Assembly: GCF_020171985.1 (NCBI RefSeq)
Contig: NZ_JAIVAL010000001.1
Span: 682,001-746,000 of the forward strand
Source of the DNA: Halobacillus halophilus
GTDB lineage: Bacteria; Bacillota; Bacilli; Bacillales; Halobacillaceae
Length of the DNA: 64,000 bases
Reading direction: 5' to 3'
Positions within the stretch are counted from its first letter, which is position 1; every line of letters starts with the position of its first letter. Below are positions 20,619-29,668 of the stretch, one piece after another. Below the pieces are notes generated by a model. It saw nothing but the letters and a program-made list of their open reading frames with translations. It had not been told where the DNA came from and did not search any database. The translations under genes were made by a program, and so were the position numbers.

Positions 20619-21644
20619 CTAAATAATCAGCATCGCATCTCCAAAGCTGAAGAATCGATACTTATTCTCCACAGCTCTGGCATACGCTTCCATAATAAAA
20701 TCACGACCCGCAAAGGCACTGACCAGCATAATCAGAGTGGATTTAGGCAGATGAAAATTCGTAATCAGCCCATCAATCGCTTTCAGCTTTTGGGGTGGGT
20801 AGATAAATATATCCGTCCATCCGCTAGCTTCCTTAAAGGTGCCATAATCACGGATGATGGTTTCAAGCGTCCTTGTGGAAGTTGTGCCTACCGAGATGAT
20901 ACGACCTCCCTGGTTTTTCACCTGATTCAATTGGTCAGCTGTTTCTTGAGATACTTGGTAGAATTCAGCATGCATATCGTGGTCTTCCACCTTATCGACA
21001 CTAACAGGACGAAAGGTTCCAAGTCCGACATGAAGGGTGAGATAGGCTATGGTTACACCCGAAGCCTGAAGGTTTTCAAGTAATTCATTCGTAAAATGAA
21101 GTCCGGCAGTAGGTGCTGCTGCAGACCCTTCTTCCTTAGCGTACACAGTCTGGTAACGTTCCCTATCCGACAGCTGTTCCTTAATATAAGGGGGAAGCGG
21201 CATCTCACCAAGGGATTCCAGTACTTCCATAAAAATCCCATCATAAGAGAACCTGACTTTTCTTCCACCATGCTCCTGCACCTCCGTGCATTCAGCTATT
21301 AACTGTCCGTCCCCAAACACGATACGAGAACCTGGTTTTACTTTTTTAGCAGGTTTGATAAGTACATCCCATTCGTCTTTCGAATCTTGATGGAGGAGAA
21401 GAACCTCTACTTTTCCTCCCGTGTCTTCTTTCGCTCCAAATAGCCTTGCCGGTAGTACGCGTGTATCATTTAAAACGAGGCAGTCGCCTGGCTTTAATAG
21501 CCTTTCAATATCTGAAAAAAGGTAATGTTCTATTGTTTCAGCGCTCCGGTCGCAAACCATGAGGCGTGACGAAGAACGATCCTGAAGCGGTACCTGAGCA
21601 ATAAGCTCTTCGGGCAGCTCAAAATCATACTGCTTAATATCCAT
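20619..21644 (-). CDS. queA: S-adenosylmethionine:tRNA ribosyltransferase-isomerase QueA
   Basis: A 341-residue enzyme that transfers and isomerises the ribosyl moiety of SAM onto preQ1-34 in tRNA to give epoxyqueuosine. The N-terminus [25 protein letters not shown], the [10 protein letters not shown] motif (about 177) and [16 protein letters not shown] near the C-terminus are family signatures. The length is normal. GGGGATTTAA precedes the ATG. It lies downstream of ruvB and the DUF2905 gene. Confidence 0.97.
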   Translation of the reverse strand: MDIKQYDFELPEELIAQVPLQDRSSSRLMVCDRSAETIEHYLFSDIERLLKPGDCLVLNDTRVLPARLFGAKEDTGGKVEVLLLHQDSKDEWDVLIKPAKKVKPGSRIVFGDGQLIAECTEVQEHGGRKVRFSYDGIFMEVLESLGEMPLPPYIKEQLSDRERYQTVYAKEEGSAAAPTAGLHFTNELLENLQASGVTIAYLTLHVGLGTFRPVSVDKVEDHDMHAEFYQVSQETADQLNQVKNQGGRIISVGTTSTRTLETIIRDYGTFKEASGWTDIFIYPPQKLKAIDGLITNFHLPKSTLIMLVSAFAGRDFIMEAYARAVENKYRFFSFGDAMLII

Positions 21645-21663
21645 TTAAATCCCCTATTCTTCC

Positions 21664-21864
21664 TTAGCGTATTTTACCAATAATATAAAATATCAGTGAT
21701 AGAACAATACTCGCAACAATGGACGTCATAATTGGAAAATAAAAGGTGGTATTCCCTTTTTTAAAAGACAAATCTCCTGGGAGTCTGCCAACAAAACTCC
21801 ATAAAAGTCCTATCACGATAAACACAATCCCTATAACAATAAATATTTTTCCGAAGCCAGTCAA
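21664..21864 (-). CDS. DUF2905 small membrane protein
   Basis: A 66-residue protein with two transmembrane helices separated by [19 protein letters not shown], the conserved DUF2905 loop. The function is unknown. It starts with TTG at 21864, overlapping the ruvB stop (TTGA), with GGAGGTG 10 nt upstream, so it is translationally coupled to ruvB. A DUF2905 gene between ruvB and queA is common in Bacillaceae. Confidence 0.85.
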   Translation of the reverse strand: MTGFGKIFIVIGIVFIVIGLLWSFVGRLPGDLSFKKGNTTFYFPIMTSIVASIVLSLIFYIIGKIR

Positions 21865-22862
21865 GTTCCGGGCACCTCCCTATGGAAGTGAGCGTACGCT
21901 TTAGGTGTTACGACACGTCCACGCGGAGTTCTTTGTATAAATCCAATTTGGAGAAGAAACGGCTCGTAAACATCTTCAATCGTCTGAGACTCTTCTCCTA
22001 TTGTAGCCGAAATAGTATCAAGCCCCACCGGGCCCCCTCGAAATCCATCCATAATGCCTTTTAAAAGCTTGTGGTCTATATAATCCAGGCCTTCAGCGTC
22101 GACTTGAAGCATTTCGAGAGCTTCTTGAGTCGTTTCGAGAGAGATCACGGATTCACCTTTGACTTGAGCTATATCCCTTACCCGCTTAAATAATCGGTTG
22201 GCTATACGCGGTGTTCCTCTCGAACGCCGAGCAATTTCAACAGCCGCATTAAAATCAATTTCCACATGAAAAATATCAGCAGTCCTCTCCACTATTGAGC
22301 ACAATGCCTCTGTTTCGTAATATTCCAATCTGCTGTGGACTCCGAACCGGTCACGAAGCGGCGCCGATAATAAACCGGCCCTGGTGGTAGCTCCAACCAA
22401 AGTAAAGGGAGGGAGATCAAGTCGCATCGATCTCGCACTGGGACCGCTGCCTACCACAATGTCCAAACAGAAGTCTTCCATAGCTGGGTAGAGAACTTCT
22501 TCTACTGATCTTGGTAATCGATGAATTTCATCTATAAAAAGTACATCCCCTGGTTCTAATGAAGATAAAATGGCAGCCAGATCTCCTGCCCTCTCAATGG
22601 CAGGTCCAGCCGTTGTCCTGAACTGCACCCCCATTTCATTGGCAATAATAGAAGCAAGTGTCGTTTTTCCGAGCCCCGGAGGGCCGTAGAGAAGTGCATG
22701 GTCCAGAGGTTCCTCTCTCATTTTTGCTGCTTCAATAAAAATTCGCAGATTTCGTTTAGTTTGGTCCTGACCAATATACTGTTTGAGCGTTTCAGGTCTT
22801 AAACTAAGTTCAATGTCCTCATCCGTCTCCTGCAACTCGCCGGAAATCATTCGATCTTCCAC
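21861..22862 (-). CDS. ruvB: Holliday junction branch migration ATPase RuvB
   Basis: A 333-residue AAA+ motor that forms hexamers on DNA and drives branch migration with RuvA. It has Walker [10 protein letters not shown] (about 59), Walker B LFIDEIHR (about 106), sensor GATTRAG and a C-terminal winged helix ([17 protein letters not shown]). The start is GTG at 22862, preceded by AAAGGGGGAAC; the longer frame begins with a TTG inside that region. It follows ruvA closely. Confidence 0.96.
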   Translation of the reverse strand: MEDRMISGELQETDEDIELSLRPETLKQYIGQDQTKRNLRIFIEAAKMREEPLDHALLYGPPGLGKTTLASIIANEMGVQFRTTAGPAIERAGDLAAILSSLEPGDVLFIDEIHRLPRSVEEVLYPAMEDFCLDIVVGSGPSARSMRLDLPPFTLVGATTRAGLLSAPLRDRFGVHSRLEYYETEALCSIVERTADIFHVEIDFNAAVEIARRSRGTPRIANRLFKRVRDIAQVKGESVISLETTQEALEMLQVDAEGLDYIDHKLLKGIMDGFRGGPVGLDTISATIGEESQTIEDVYEPFLLQIGFIQRTPRGRVVTPKAYAHFHREVPGT

Positions 22863-22880
22863 ATTAGTTCCCCCTTTCAA

Positions 22881-23498
22881 TTATGACTTCATCAGCAGCT
22901 GTAACCCTTGTCTTACGTAATCATCAACACTGCCTTCACTGGTTTTTTGAAGTTCTGTTCGTGCCAGTTTAATTTCTTTTTCTGTATAACCCAAAGCTTT
23001 TAATGCTTCAAGTGCATCTTCTATACGCTCTCTTTTTTCTTTTGAAGTCAGTTCCTCTTGATAGAAAATGGTATCTTCATTCTGCTCATCAGGCAGCCAG
23101 ACAATTAATTTGCCTTTTAAGTCCAATATCATCTGTCTGGCCGTCTTTTTTCCAACACCAGGGAATTTAGTTAAGTACTTATCGTCTTCCTGTTCAATAG
23201 CTGAAACAAATTCGGGTACACTAACCGTACCAAGTATAGCTAAAGCACCCTTCGGACCTATGCCGGAAACATTTAAAAGCTGAGCGAAAAGCTGTTTATC
23301 TTCTTTTTTCCTGAAGCCAAATAATGTTTGTTGATCTTCTCGTATATAGTGGTATGTATGAACTTTAATTTCACGATTCAAAGAATCTTGAAAGTTATAA
23401 GGGTTGGCACATAGAATTTCATAACCAATTCCACCTGTTTCAAGAATTATAGACGTATCTTCAATTAAGCTTAATTGTCCTTTTACATAAGTAATCAT
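22881..23498 (-). CDS. ruvA: Holliday junction DNA-binding protein RuvA
   Basis: A 205-residue protein with an N-terminal OB fold (ITYVKGQL...GGIGYEI), a central double helix-hairpin-helix (NVSGIGPKGALAIL and FPGVGKKTARQMILDLKGK) and a C-terminal domain that contacts RuvB. The start is the ATG at 23498 with AGAGGA upstream; 12 further in-frame codons are not supported. It is the first gene of the ruvAB–queA–tgt–yajC run. Confidence 0.96.
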   Translation of the reverse strand: MITYVKGQLSLIEDTSIILETGGIGYEILCANPYNFQDSLNREIKVHTYHYIREDQQTLFGFRKKEDKQLFAQLLNVSGIGPKGALAILGTVSVPEFVSAIEQEDDKYLTKFPGVGKKTARQMILDLKGKLIVWLPDEQNEDTIFYQEELTSKEKRERIEDALEALKALGYTEKEIKLARTELQKTSEGSVDDYVRQGLQLLMKS

Positions 23499-23664
23499 AG
23501 TTGGAATTCCTCTCTTACCTGTATTGCTTAGCACTCTCTATTGTAACACACAAGCACATGTTCGCCCATGACAGAACCGGAAGAAGAATGTTGATTCCTG
23601 CCGTGTTCAGCCAAGTTTAATCGACTTGCTTCAAAAAGCGCATCTCCCAATGACACAAAAATAA

Positions 23665-23697
23665 AACAGCCGTCTATGACCATTCATAGCGGCTGTT
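23665..23697 (-). terminator. Intrinsic terminator of bofC
   Basis: AACAGCCG (23665–23672) and CGGCTGTT (23690–23697), extended inward by CTATGA/TCATAG, form a long stem. A T-rich tract follows on the minus strand. The hairpin includes the bofC stop. Confidence 0.8.
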
Positions 23698-24253
23698 CAT
23701 CTCCTGCATACTGTTTAACAACTTGCTCGAAATGAGAGGCATCCTTAATTTTTATACCCTCTTTTAATTCGGATTTCCTTTTTGATTCTAATGGTTCAAT
23801 AGGGATGGGTTTAAAGGATTCTATAACCTTCCCCTGAGAAGGAGCCCCCTCAAATACGGCCAGTTCTCCATCTTTCGTAAGTCCGAAATACCCCTGCTGC
23901 TTAGTCAGTGGTGAAATATCTTCCACTTGTCTTTTGAAAACGATCTGATCCAGCTCCTGAGATTCTATGGACCATCCTTCATAAGTGGACCAGAAATCCA
24001 CCATAGACCATATTGTTTCTTCCTTATTTATGGTTTCCGTTACGCCATCCAGATAATGCTGCTTCAATACAACCTTTATTGTTAATGGTTCAGGATTCAC
24101 TAGAGTTTCTACAGCATTTTCTTCTGTCTTATTAATAACCGTTCTTTGATAAGATAAATCTTCTGCTCTAAGAGACACGTCTTCTTCCGCAGCAAACCAT
24201 TGCCATCCTGCAAAAATTAAACTGGCCGGTATAACCCATAACCATCGATTCAT
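23684..24253 (-). CDS. bofC: BofC-like forespore protein (control of pro-sigma-K processing)
   Basis: A 189-residue exported protein with an N-terminal hydrophobic segment (residues 3–20). The N-terminal part contains a β-domain with VVLKQHYLDGVTE. The C-terminal part has ISPLTKQQGYFGLTKDGELAVFEG, the signature of BofC. BofC is made in the forespore and restrains SpoIVB-dependent SpoIVFB signalling in the intermembrane space. It lies upstream of ruvA as in B. subtilis. The window also carries its downstream partners spoIVFA and spoIVFB. Confidence 0.88.
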   Translation of the reverse strand: MNRWLWVIPASLIFAGWQWFAAEEDVSLRAEDLSYQRTVINKTEENAVETLVNPEPLTIKVVLKQHYLDGVTETINKEETIWSMVDFWSTYEGWSIESQELDQIVFKRQVEDISPLTKQQGYFGLTKDGELAVFEGAPSQGKVIESFKPIPIEPLESKRKSELKEGIKIKDASHFEQVVKQYAGDEQPL

Positions 24254-24275
24254 CGCAGGTTCCCCCTAACTAAAA

Positions 24276-24316
24276 AATAACTTCTGCTCCTAGTATGTCC
24301 AGGAACAGAAGTTATT
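24276..24316 (-). terminator. Intrinsic terminator of yebC
   Basis: AATAACTTCTG (24276–24286) pairs with CAGAAGTTATT (24306–24316). An A-rich flank on the plus strand gives a T-run on the minus strand. Confidence 0.8.
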
Positions 24317-24334
24317 ATGATAGAAAGTCAGCGA

Positions 24335-25087
24335 TTATGATAATTTCTCCAAGATGGTTTCATCAGCGTCTAAGTTATGATACACCTCTTGAACATCATC
24401 ATTATCCTCAAGCATATCAATTAATTTAAGCATCTTTTCGACGCCTTCTTCATCCAGAGGTGTGTATGTTTCTGGAATCATCGTAACTTCACTCGTCACA
24501 AATGAATATCCGCTCTTTTCAAGCGAAGCTTTCACTTCAGAAAAAGTTTCAGGTTCAGCATATATTTCAAATTGCTCGTCTGTTGTTTCCATTTCTTCCG
24601 CTCCGGCTTCGATTACTTCAAGCATCATCTCTTCTTCGTCCACCTCTGTTTCTCCGCGATCAACCACTAAGTAGCCTTTGCGGTCAAACATAAAGGAGAC
24701 GCAGCCATTTTCACCAAGATTTCCATCGTTTTTATTAAAGGCATGACGCACGTCCGCTGCAGTCCGGTTTTTGTTATCTGTTAATACCTTAACCATAACA
24801 GCTACACCGCCAGGACCATAGCCTTCATATGTGTACTCTTCATAATTTACTCCTTCAAGATCACCTGTTGCTTTCTTAATGGCACGATCGATATTTTCAT
24901 TCGGCATATTATTTGATTTAGCTTTATCTACAGCTAAGCGAAGATTGGGATTCATCTCTGGATCCCCTCCGCCTTGCCTGGCAGCCATAAATATCTCTCT
25001 TGCCAGTTTCATAAAAAGCTTACCCCGTTTGGCATCTTGTGCACCTTTTCGGCGTTTTATATTACTCCATTTTGAATGACCAGCCAT
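24335..25087 (-). CDS. YebC/PmpR-family regulator (TACO1 family)
   Basis: A 250-residue protein with the conserved start [23 protein letters not shown], followed by [23 protein letters not shown] and [12 protein letters not shown]. Family members act as DNA-binding regulators and, in more recent work, as ribosome-associated factors that help at proline-rich stalls. The start ATG at 25087 has GAGGAG upstream; six extra in-frame codons are not supported. It corresponds to yrbC, next to safA-coxA in B. subtilis. Confidence 0.93.
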   Translation of the reverse strand: MAGHSKWSNIKRRKGAQDAKRGKLFMKLAREIFMAARQGGGDPEMNPNLRLAVDKAKSNNMPNENIDRAIKKATGDLEGVNYEEYTYEGYGPGGVAVMVKVLTDNKNRTAADVRHAFNKNDGNLGENGCVSFMFDRKGYLVVDRGETEVDEEEMMLEVIEAGAEEMETTDEQFEIYAEPETFSEVKASLEKSGYSFVTSEVTMIPETYTPLDEEGVEKMLKLIDMLEDNDDVQEVYHNLDADETILEKLS

Positions 25088-25160
25088 GGACATTCTCCTC
25101 TCCAAAGCAAATCTTTTCCTCCCTCAATATACCACAATTTCCCGGTTAGAATAAAGCAAC

Positions 25161-25724
25161 TTACTTACCGGTCTGGTTTTGCTGAAAGAAATCTCTGATC
25201 TGACTTTTTAATTGAGCTGGAGCCTGCGAAGCTTTCAACCTGGCGTTCAAATCCTTCATATGATCCCAATTATTATTATTGGTGTAAATAACGATTGGTT
25301 TATCAGTGATTTCTTTAACTTTTGCCTCAACCTTCTTAGGTATGGACTGATCCCTTCGGTTATATGGATTAATCATCACTGCTACATAAACTTTCTTGTC
25401 ATCCGTAAAAGCCTGGGTCATTGTGACTTCTTCTAATTCATTAACCTTCTTCATGATCTCCATGGAATCTTCGTTATTAAACGCATTATCATGCCCTCTG
25501 TTGGTCTCTTTAAATTTGGAATTACGGAATTCTTCTTCTGATGTACGTTTGAACCAGCTGTCTTCTCCAGTAGGAATCTGACCTCTTCGTTTGATACCAG
25601 GGTCCCCTCCATAGGTGATGGGTTCATAGTAAGTGGTTTCTTCTTCAGCCTTTTCGTCGGGCTGCGCACCACATCCAGCCGCTAGTAAAACTGTAAACAT
25701 TAGAACCATAAAGTATTTCCACAT
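25161..25724 (-). CDS. YhcN/YlaJ-family sporulation lipoprotein (CoxA-like)
   Basis: A 187-residue lipoprotein with signal peptide and lipobox LLAAGCG (Cys near residue 18), an acidic linker and a YhcN/YlaJ domain (about 85–185; VNELEEVTMTQAFTDDKKVYVAVMI). Such proteins are found in spores; at the equivalent locus B. subtilis has coxA (yrbB), a cortex-associated lipoprotein in the safA operon. The second ATG (25724) is preferred because AAAAGGAG lies 10 nt upstream, whereas the first ATG is 1 nt from it. Confidence 0.82.
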   Translation of the reverse strand: MWKYFMVLMFTVLLAAGCGAQPDEKAEEETTYYEPITYGGDPGIKRRGQIPTGEDSWFKRTSEEEFRNSKFKETNRGHDNAFNNEDSMEIMKKVNELEEVTMTQAFTDDKKVYVAVMINPYNRRDQSIPKKVEAKVKEITDKPIVIYTNNNNWDHMKDLNARLKASQAPAQLKSQIRDFFQQNQTGK

Positions 25725-25795
25725 AAAAAACATTCTCCTTTTACCATTACTATGGTTTAAGGAGAATGTTTTAAACAGTTAATTTTACCCAACCC

Positions 25796-26557
25796 TTATT
25801 GAGGAGGTGAAGGGGGAAGGTTACGTTTATGAGCTGATTTTCTATGCATGGACTCTATAATCTTTCTATCTTCTTCAGGAACTTCTTCCCCTCGTAAGAA
25901 GGCATCAATTTTATTATAACTCGTTCCCATTTCATTCTCGTCCGTCTGACCTTCCCAAAGCCCAGCGCTTGGCTGTTTATTAATAATTTCATCAGGAACG
26001 CCCAAATAAGCAGCCATTTCGCGCACTTCACCTTTCGGCAGGTGAACTAATGGTACGAGATCCACTCCACCATCCCCATATTTTGTGAAATATCCGGTGT
26101 ACCATTCAGCGGCATTGTCTGTGCCTACTACTAAATATTTATGGTTCTGAGCGATGGTATATAGTGTACTCATACGAAGCCTTGCTCGTAAATTTGCGTC
26201 TGCCAGCTTCTCTTGATCTTCGTCAAAAGTTCCATCTGCTTCCAGTTGGTTTTTGATTGTTTGAAACAGAACATCATGAGTTTCAGTCAAATCTACTTTT
26301 ATAGAGGATAAGCCACATGCGTTCGTCACTAACTCAGCGTGTTTTTGGTCGCTTCCTTGACTTTTACAAGGCATAATAACTCCAAGAGATTGATTCGGGA
26401 ATGCACGTTTAATTAAGTTTGCGACTACCGCGGAGTCAATTCCCCCACTCACTCCTACAAGTAAGCCTTCTACATTTGCCTGTTCCACTTGTTCTTGTAA
26501 CCATGTCACTAATTCATTAACTTTTTGTTCCACCGGATTGTTCATCCTCTCACACAT
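25796..26557 (-). CDS. nadE: NH3-dependent NAD(+) synthetase
   Basis: A 253-residue N-type ATP pyrophosphatase that amidates nicotinic acid adenine dinucleotide to NAD+. The P-loop is VGVSGGIDSAVVANL (about 34). Downstream are RARLRMSTLYTIAQ, VVGTDNAAEWYTGYFTKYGDGG and PSAGLWEGQTDE, all NadE signatures. No glutaminase domain is present, so ammonia is the nitrogen source. Start choice is uncertain: ATG 26557 has a poor site, and ATG 26545 directly abuts GAGAGG. It sits between the kinase-fold gene and the CoxA-like gene, an unusual place for nadE. Confidence 0.93.
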   Translation of the reverse strand: MCERMNNPVEQKVNELVTWLQEQVEQANVEGLLVGVSGGIDSAVVANLIKRAFPNQSLGVIMPCKSQGSDQKHAELVTNACGLSSIKVDLTETHDVLFQTIKNQLEADGTFDEDQEKLADANLRARLRMSTLYTIAQNHKYLVVGTDNAAEWYTGYFTKYGDGGVDLVPLVHLPKGEVREMAAYLGVPDEIINKQPSAGLWEGQTDENEMGTSYNKIDAFLRGEEVPEEDRKIIESMHRKSAHKRNLPPSPPQ

Positions 26558-26565
26558 ATGATATC

Positions 26566-27525
26566 TTATCTTAGCATATGTTCAGCATATCGGACAAACT
26601 TCCTCCGGCTTTCCCAAGCTTTCTCTAATTTTTTTATATGCTTGGAAAGAGACACTTCCCCTCTAACGCATCGCCTATAACCGTACAGCCACTCCCTGAG
26701 AATATCGGCAGGAACCAATACCCCTTTTAACCAAATGTCAGGGTCAGGAGTGTGTTTGAAATATTGAAGAAGCAAAGATCGCTGATTCTCTAGATAAGGA
26801 AGGAACCGCTGTCCCAATTGAATATGATCATATAGGTGAGGTCCAGTGTGTAACAAATCGAAATCAATAAGTTTGATCTCATTATTATTAATTATAAAGT
26901 TATGATGAGCGACATCGCCGTGCAGCCATTCATTATTTTCCCAAGCCTTTTCTTCTATTTCTCCCCAAGGATGATTAGAAAATCGTTCAAGTTGGATGAT
27001 CATGCTTAAGCGAATCTCTTGGTAAATACTTCTTTTTCTGTAATCTGAAAAGACGTCCTGAGTTTCTTCAAACTGCTCTAAACGCCTTTCCCATTTAATA
27101 TAGAGTGGATCTCGTGGGATAGCTAAAGTAGCGATCCCTTTGGTAGTACGATGAAATTGATGGAGCACCTGCACAGCTTTTTCTCTGTCATAATGATTAT
27201 CAAAATCGGCATGTTTTCCTTGAACCCATTCAAAAAGCCCCCACGTGCAGCCCAACTTACTTTTTGTGTAAATATTGTCTTGAAAAGGCAGAGGGCGAGC
27301 AGCTGCTATTGAGGCGTAGTTCCAGTCCTGAAAGAATCTGATCTGCTGTTCTAACGTTTGCGCTCTTCTGTACCCTTTTAATATCATAGGCTGACCATTA
27401 TACTGAACTTTATAAACTTTAGGCTTAATTACTTTCTCTAACCTAATAGGTAACTTCTCTTCTCGCAAAAGCCATTGAAAAAGGCGATCCGTATATGAAT
27501 CGCCTTCTGTATGCTCAACTTTCAT
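26566..27525 (-). CDS. Kinase-fold protein of the CotS/aminoglycoside phosphotransferase family
   Basis: A 319-residue protein with the APH/choline-kinase catalytic loop WLHGDVAHHNFIINN (about 213–227) and the metal-binding IKLIDFDLLHTGPHLYD (about 231). An N-terminal lobe with the lysine-containing YNGQPMILKGYRR is also visible. The catalytic Asp residues are intact. The architecture resembles the spore-coat kinases CotS/CotI/YutH. It overlaps safA by 11 nt, so it is translationally coupled to a coat/cortex morphogen. A spore-coat role is inferred from this context; the substrate is unknown. Confidence 0.75.
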   Translation of the reverse strand: MKVEHTEGDSYTDRLFQWLLREEKLPIRLEKVIKPKVYKVQYNGQPMILKGYRRAQTLEQQIRFFQDWNYASIAAARPLPFQDNIYTKSKLGCTWGLFEWVQGKHADFDNHYDREKAVQVLHQFHRTTKGIATLAIPRDPLYIKWERRLEQFEETQDVFSDYRKRSIYQEIRLSMIIQLERFSNHPWGEIEEKAWENNEWLHGDVAHHNFIINNNEIKLIDFDLLHTGPHLYDHIQLGQRFLPYLENQRSLLLQYFKHTPDPDIWLKGVLVPADILREWLYGYRRCVRGEVSLSKHIKKLEKAWESRRKFVRYAEHMLR

Positions 27526-28612
27526 CTACATCATCGTCCCGCCAAGGCCCCTGATACGGACCCATTGGCCCTGCTTGCGGGTAACCACTCCCCATCGATT
27601 GTGGCATACTGTACGGACCCATTCCATAGGAGCCTCCGCCTTGATGCGGTCCCCAACCACCCATAGGATATTGCATAGGACCATAGGCTTGAGGGTATCC
27701 ATGATGGTAATAACCTGGATACATAGGCTGACCACCATATCCCATTGCTGGAGACCAGTCCTGAGGACCCCCGGTACCATCCGCACCGCATCCGCAGTCC
27801 CCTCCCGCTTGAGCTCCCTGGACCATAGGTGAAGAACTTTCCTCATATTCTCCCCCCATATAGCCTTGTTGGTGAGGGTACATAGGCATATTCTGCTGAG
27901 ACGGCATCTGCATAGGCATGTAAGATGGCATCATTACAGGATGTGGCGGGCAGCAATAAAAGTCAGTATGCACCAGCTGCGGCTGCATTGGCTGCTGCAT
28001 CGGTTGCTGCATTGGCTGCTGCATCGGTTGCTGCATTGGCTGCTGCATCGGCTGCTGCATCGGTTGCTGCATCGGTTGCTGCATCGGTTGCTGCATCGGC
28101 TGGAAGTAAGGCTGCTGAACAGGCTCCTGATACTGTGATTTCCCCTCCCCCTTTGGCGACTCCTCTGAAGGCATCTCTTCTTCTTTAGGTGCTTGCGGCA
28201 TTGGCATTTGAGGTAAGTGAAAAGTCGTGTAATAATTTTGCATTTGCTGATCGATGCTTGGCATTTGAATCGGCATATTCATTTGAATCGGCTGCACAGG
28301 CATCATTGGTTTATCCATAACACCTTTTTTGACAGGCTTTTTCTCGTCCTCTTTGATAACAGGAATCGGTTTAGGTGAAGTGTCTTTATAAGGTGGCATG
28401 GAAGGCATTTCTTTCTTCGGCATCATCTGTTTAGGCGCTTCTTTCTTGACTTGCTTCGTGCCTTGCGGAACCTTAATCTTCATACCCGGCATGATCATAT
28501 CAGGATTAGAAAGCTGGGTATTAACTGATTTCAATTCTTCAAAATCTACCCCATACTTTTTGGCAATCTTCCAGAGTGTATCCCCTTTTTGCACAATGTG
28601 AATTCTCACCAT
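27515..28612 (-). CDS. safA: SafA-like spore coat/cortex morphogenetic protein with N-terminal LysM
   Basis: A 365-residue protein. The first 52 residues are a LysM domain (IHIVQKGDTLWKIAKKYGVDFEELKSVN...MPGMKIKVP) that binds cortex peptidoglycan. The rest is low-complexity and rich in P, Q, M, Y and G, with a perfect tetrapeptide array of MQQP units (about residues 173–210), a Cys-containing middle and a Gly/Tyr/Pro-rich tail. SafA localises at the cortex–coat interface and recruits inner-coat proteins. GGAAGGGAG precedes the ATG. CATAGAGT on the minus strand (28668–28675) is a plausible sigma-E -10. The downstream kinase-fold gene overlaps it. Confidence 0.88.
   Translation of the reverse strand: MVRIHIVQKGDTLWKIAKKYGVDFEELKSVNTQLSNPDMIMPGMKIKVPQGTKQVKKEAPKQMMPKKEMPSMPPYKDTSPKPIPVIKEDEKKPVKKGVMDKPMMPVQPIQMNMPIQMPSIDQQMQNYYTTFHLPQMPMPQAPKEEEMPSEESPKGEGKSQYQEPVQQPYFQPMQQPMQQPMQQPMQQPMQQPMQQPMQQPMQQPMQQPMQPQLVHTDFYCCPPHPVMMPSYMPMQMPSQQNMPMYPHQQGYMGGEYEESSSPMVQGAQAGGDCGCGADGTGGPQDWSPAMGYGGQPMYPGYYHHGYPQAYGPMQYPMGGWGPHQGGGSYGMGPYSMPQSMGSGYPQAGPMGPYQGPWRDDDVDES
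27986..28093. repeat. Nine 12-bp tandem repeats inside safA
   Basis: Nine consecutive 12-bp units of the form CAT(T/C)GG(C/T)TGCTG (plus-strand sense) run without interruption and a partial tenth unit follows. On the coding strand each unit encodes the tetrapeptide CAG-CAR-CCN-ATG (QQPM). Units 1–2 and 3–4 are identical as 24-bp pairs, showing recent duplication by slippage. Confidence 0.95.
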
Positions 28613-28733
28613 TGCAACTCCCTTCCTGTGAATCTAAAAACTAAAAAGGCAATAATAGCTTCATAACACTCTATGCAGTTCAAGCCAAAAGATTGATGAA
28701 AAAGCCTATATTTCTTTAGAATATTAAAAAGAA

Positions 28734-28772
28734 CCTCGCCAAAACCTTGATATAAACAAGGTTTCGACGAGG
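28734..28772 (-). terminator. Intrinsic terminator of pheA
   Basis: AAACCTTG/CAAGGTTT with outer CCTCG/CGAGG (28734–28772) form a stem after the pheA stop, followed by TTCTTTTTAATA on the minus strand. Confidence 0.85.
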
Positions 28773-28778
28773 CATAAA

Positions 28779-29654
28779 TTAAGCTCTCCGAATAGGAGAA
28801 GGAATATCTAATTGGTAACTTGGATAAGTTCCAAGAATCTTTAACTGACACCCTAAAGCTTCTAGTTCGGCCTGCACTCCAGGAAAGAGAATCTGGTCGT
28901 ACGGCTGATCAACATCTATTAAGAAAAAGTAGTTGCCAAGCCCGGTTTTCATTGGTCTTGATTCAATTTTAGATAAGTTCATCTTTCTCCAGGCGAAGGC
29001 TGCAAGGACCTGGTGAAGGGCCCCCACATAATCTTTAGGCAGCGTTACCATGACTGTGGTCTTCTGTTTTGTTACGAATTGGTCTTTTACCTTTAATGTC
29101 ATCGGATTCTTTTGGACGACTGCGAAACGCGTGTGGTTATTATCATAGTCATGAATGTTCTCAGCAAGAATCTTTAACCCATTCTCTTCTGCAGCCAGAT
29201 GGTTTCCAATGGCCGCTGCTCCAGTCCCCGTATCCGCTACAATTTCAGCTGCTCTTCCAGTGGAAGCCGTATATTCCAGATCTGCTTGCGGATAGTTCTT
29301 GTGTAGATACTGGTGACACTGCGCAATCGCATGGCTATGCGAGTAGATTTTCTTAAGGTCATGGTCATAATGATCAGGATGTACAAGTAAATGCTGTTTA
29401 ATCGGTACTGTCAATTCAGCAATGATGGACTGATTTACTTGATGAACCAAATAATCTATGGTCAAGTGGACAGAGCCCTCTATAGCGTTTTCAAGGGGAA
29501 CGACTCCCGTATCTACCTCGCCATTTTCCACTGCATCCAGGCAGGCTGGAATGCTTTCATATCCAATATAAGTACCACCGTCGAATAAGCCATCGACAGC
29601 CATTTTTGTAAAAGTTCCTTTAGGTCCTAAATACCCTATCCGTTGTTCCGGCAT
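28779..29654 (-). CDS. pheA: Prephenate dehydratase
   Basis: A 291-residue monofunctional enzyme converting prephenate to phenylpyruvate in phenylalanine synthesis. The catalytic domain begins IGYLGPKGTFT, contains VVPLENAIEGSV, and carries the essential NHTRFAVV motif (about 173). A C-terminal ACT domain has the phenylalanine-binding SKIESRPMKTGLGNYFF. The length is normal. It follows pheB by about 15 nt and ends the spo0B-obg-pheB-pheA operon. Confidence 0.96.
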   Translation of the reverse strand: MPEQRIGYLGPKGTFTKMAVDGLFDGGTYIGYESIPACLDAVENGEVDTGVVPLENAIEGSVHLTIDYLVHQVNQSIIAELTVPIKQHLLVHPDHYDHDLKKIYSHSHAIAQCHQYLHKNYPQADLEYTASTGRAAEIVADTGTGAAAIGNHLAAEENGLKILAENIHDYDNNHTRFAVVQKNPMTLKVKDQFVTKQKTTVMVTLPKDYVGALHQVLAAFAWRKMNLSKIESRPMKTGLGNYFFLIDVDQPYDQILFPGVQAELEALGCQLKILGTYPSYQLDIPSPIRRA

Positions 29655-29668
29655 ATCTTCCCCTCCAA

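Noticed and set aside
27986-28093. CRISPR-like appearance of regularly spaced repeats
   Set aside because: The units are directly adjacent with no spacers and are coding; this is a protein repeat.
27866-28188. Plus-strand ORFs rich in Leu/His/Arg or Ala opposite safA
   Set aside because: They are antisense readings of the 12-bp tandem array and lack ribosome sites; the minus-strand LysM protein explains the region.
28606-28851. 81-codon minus-strand ORF between pheA and safA
   Set aside because: It overlaps the end of pheA in another frame and runs through the pheA terminator; no ribosome site.
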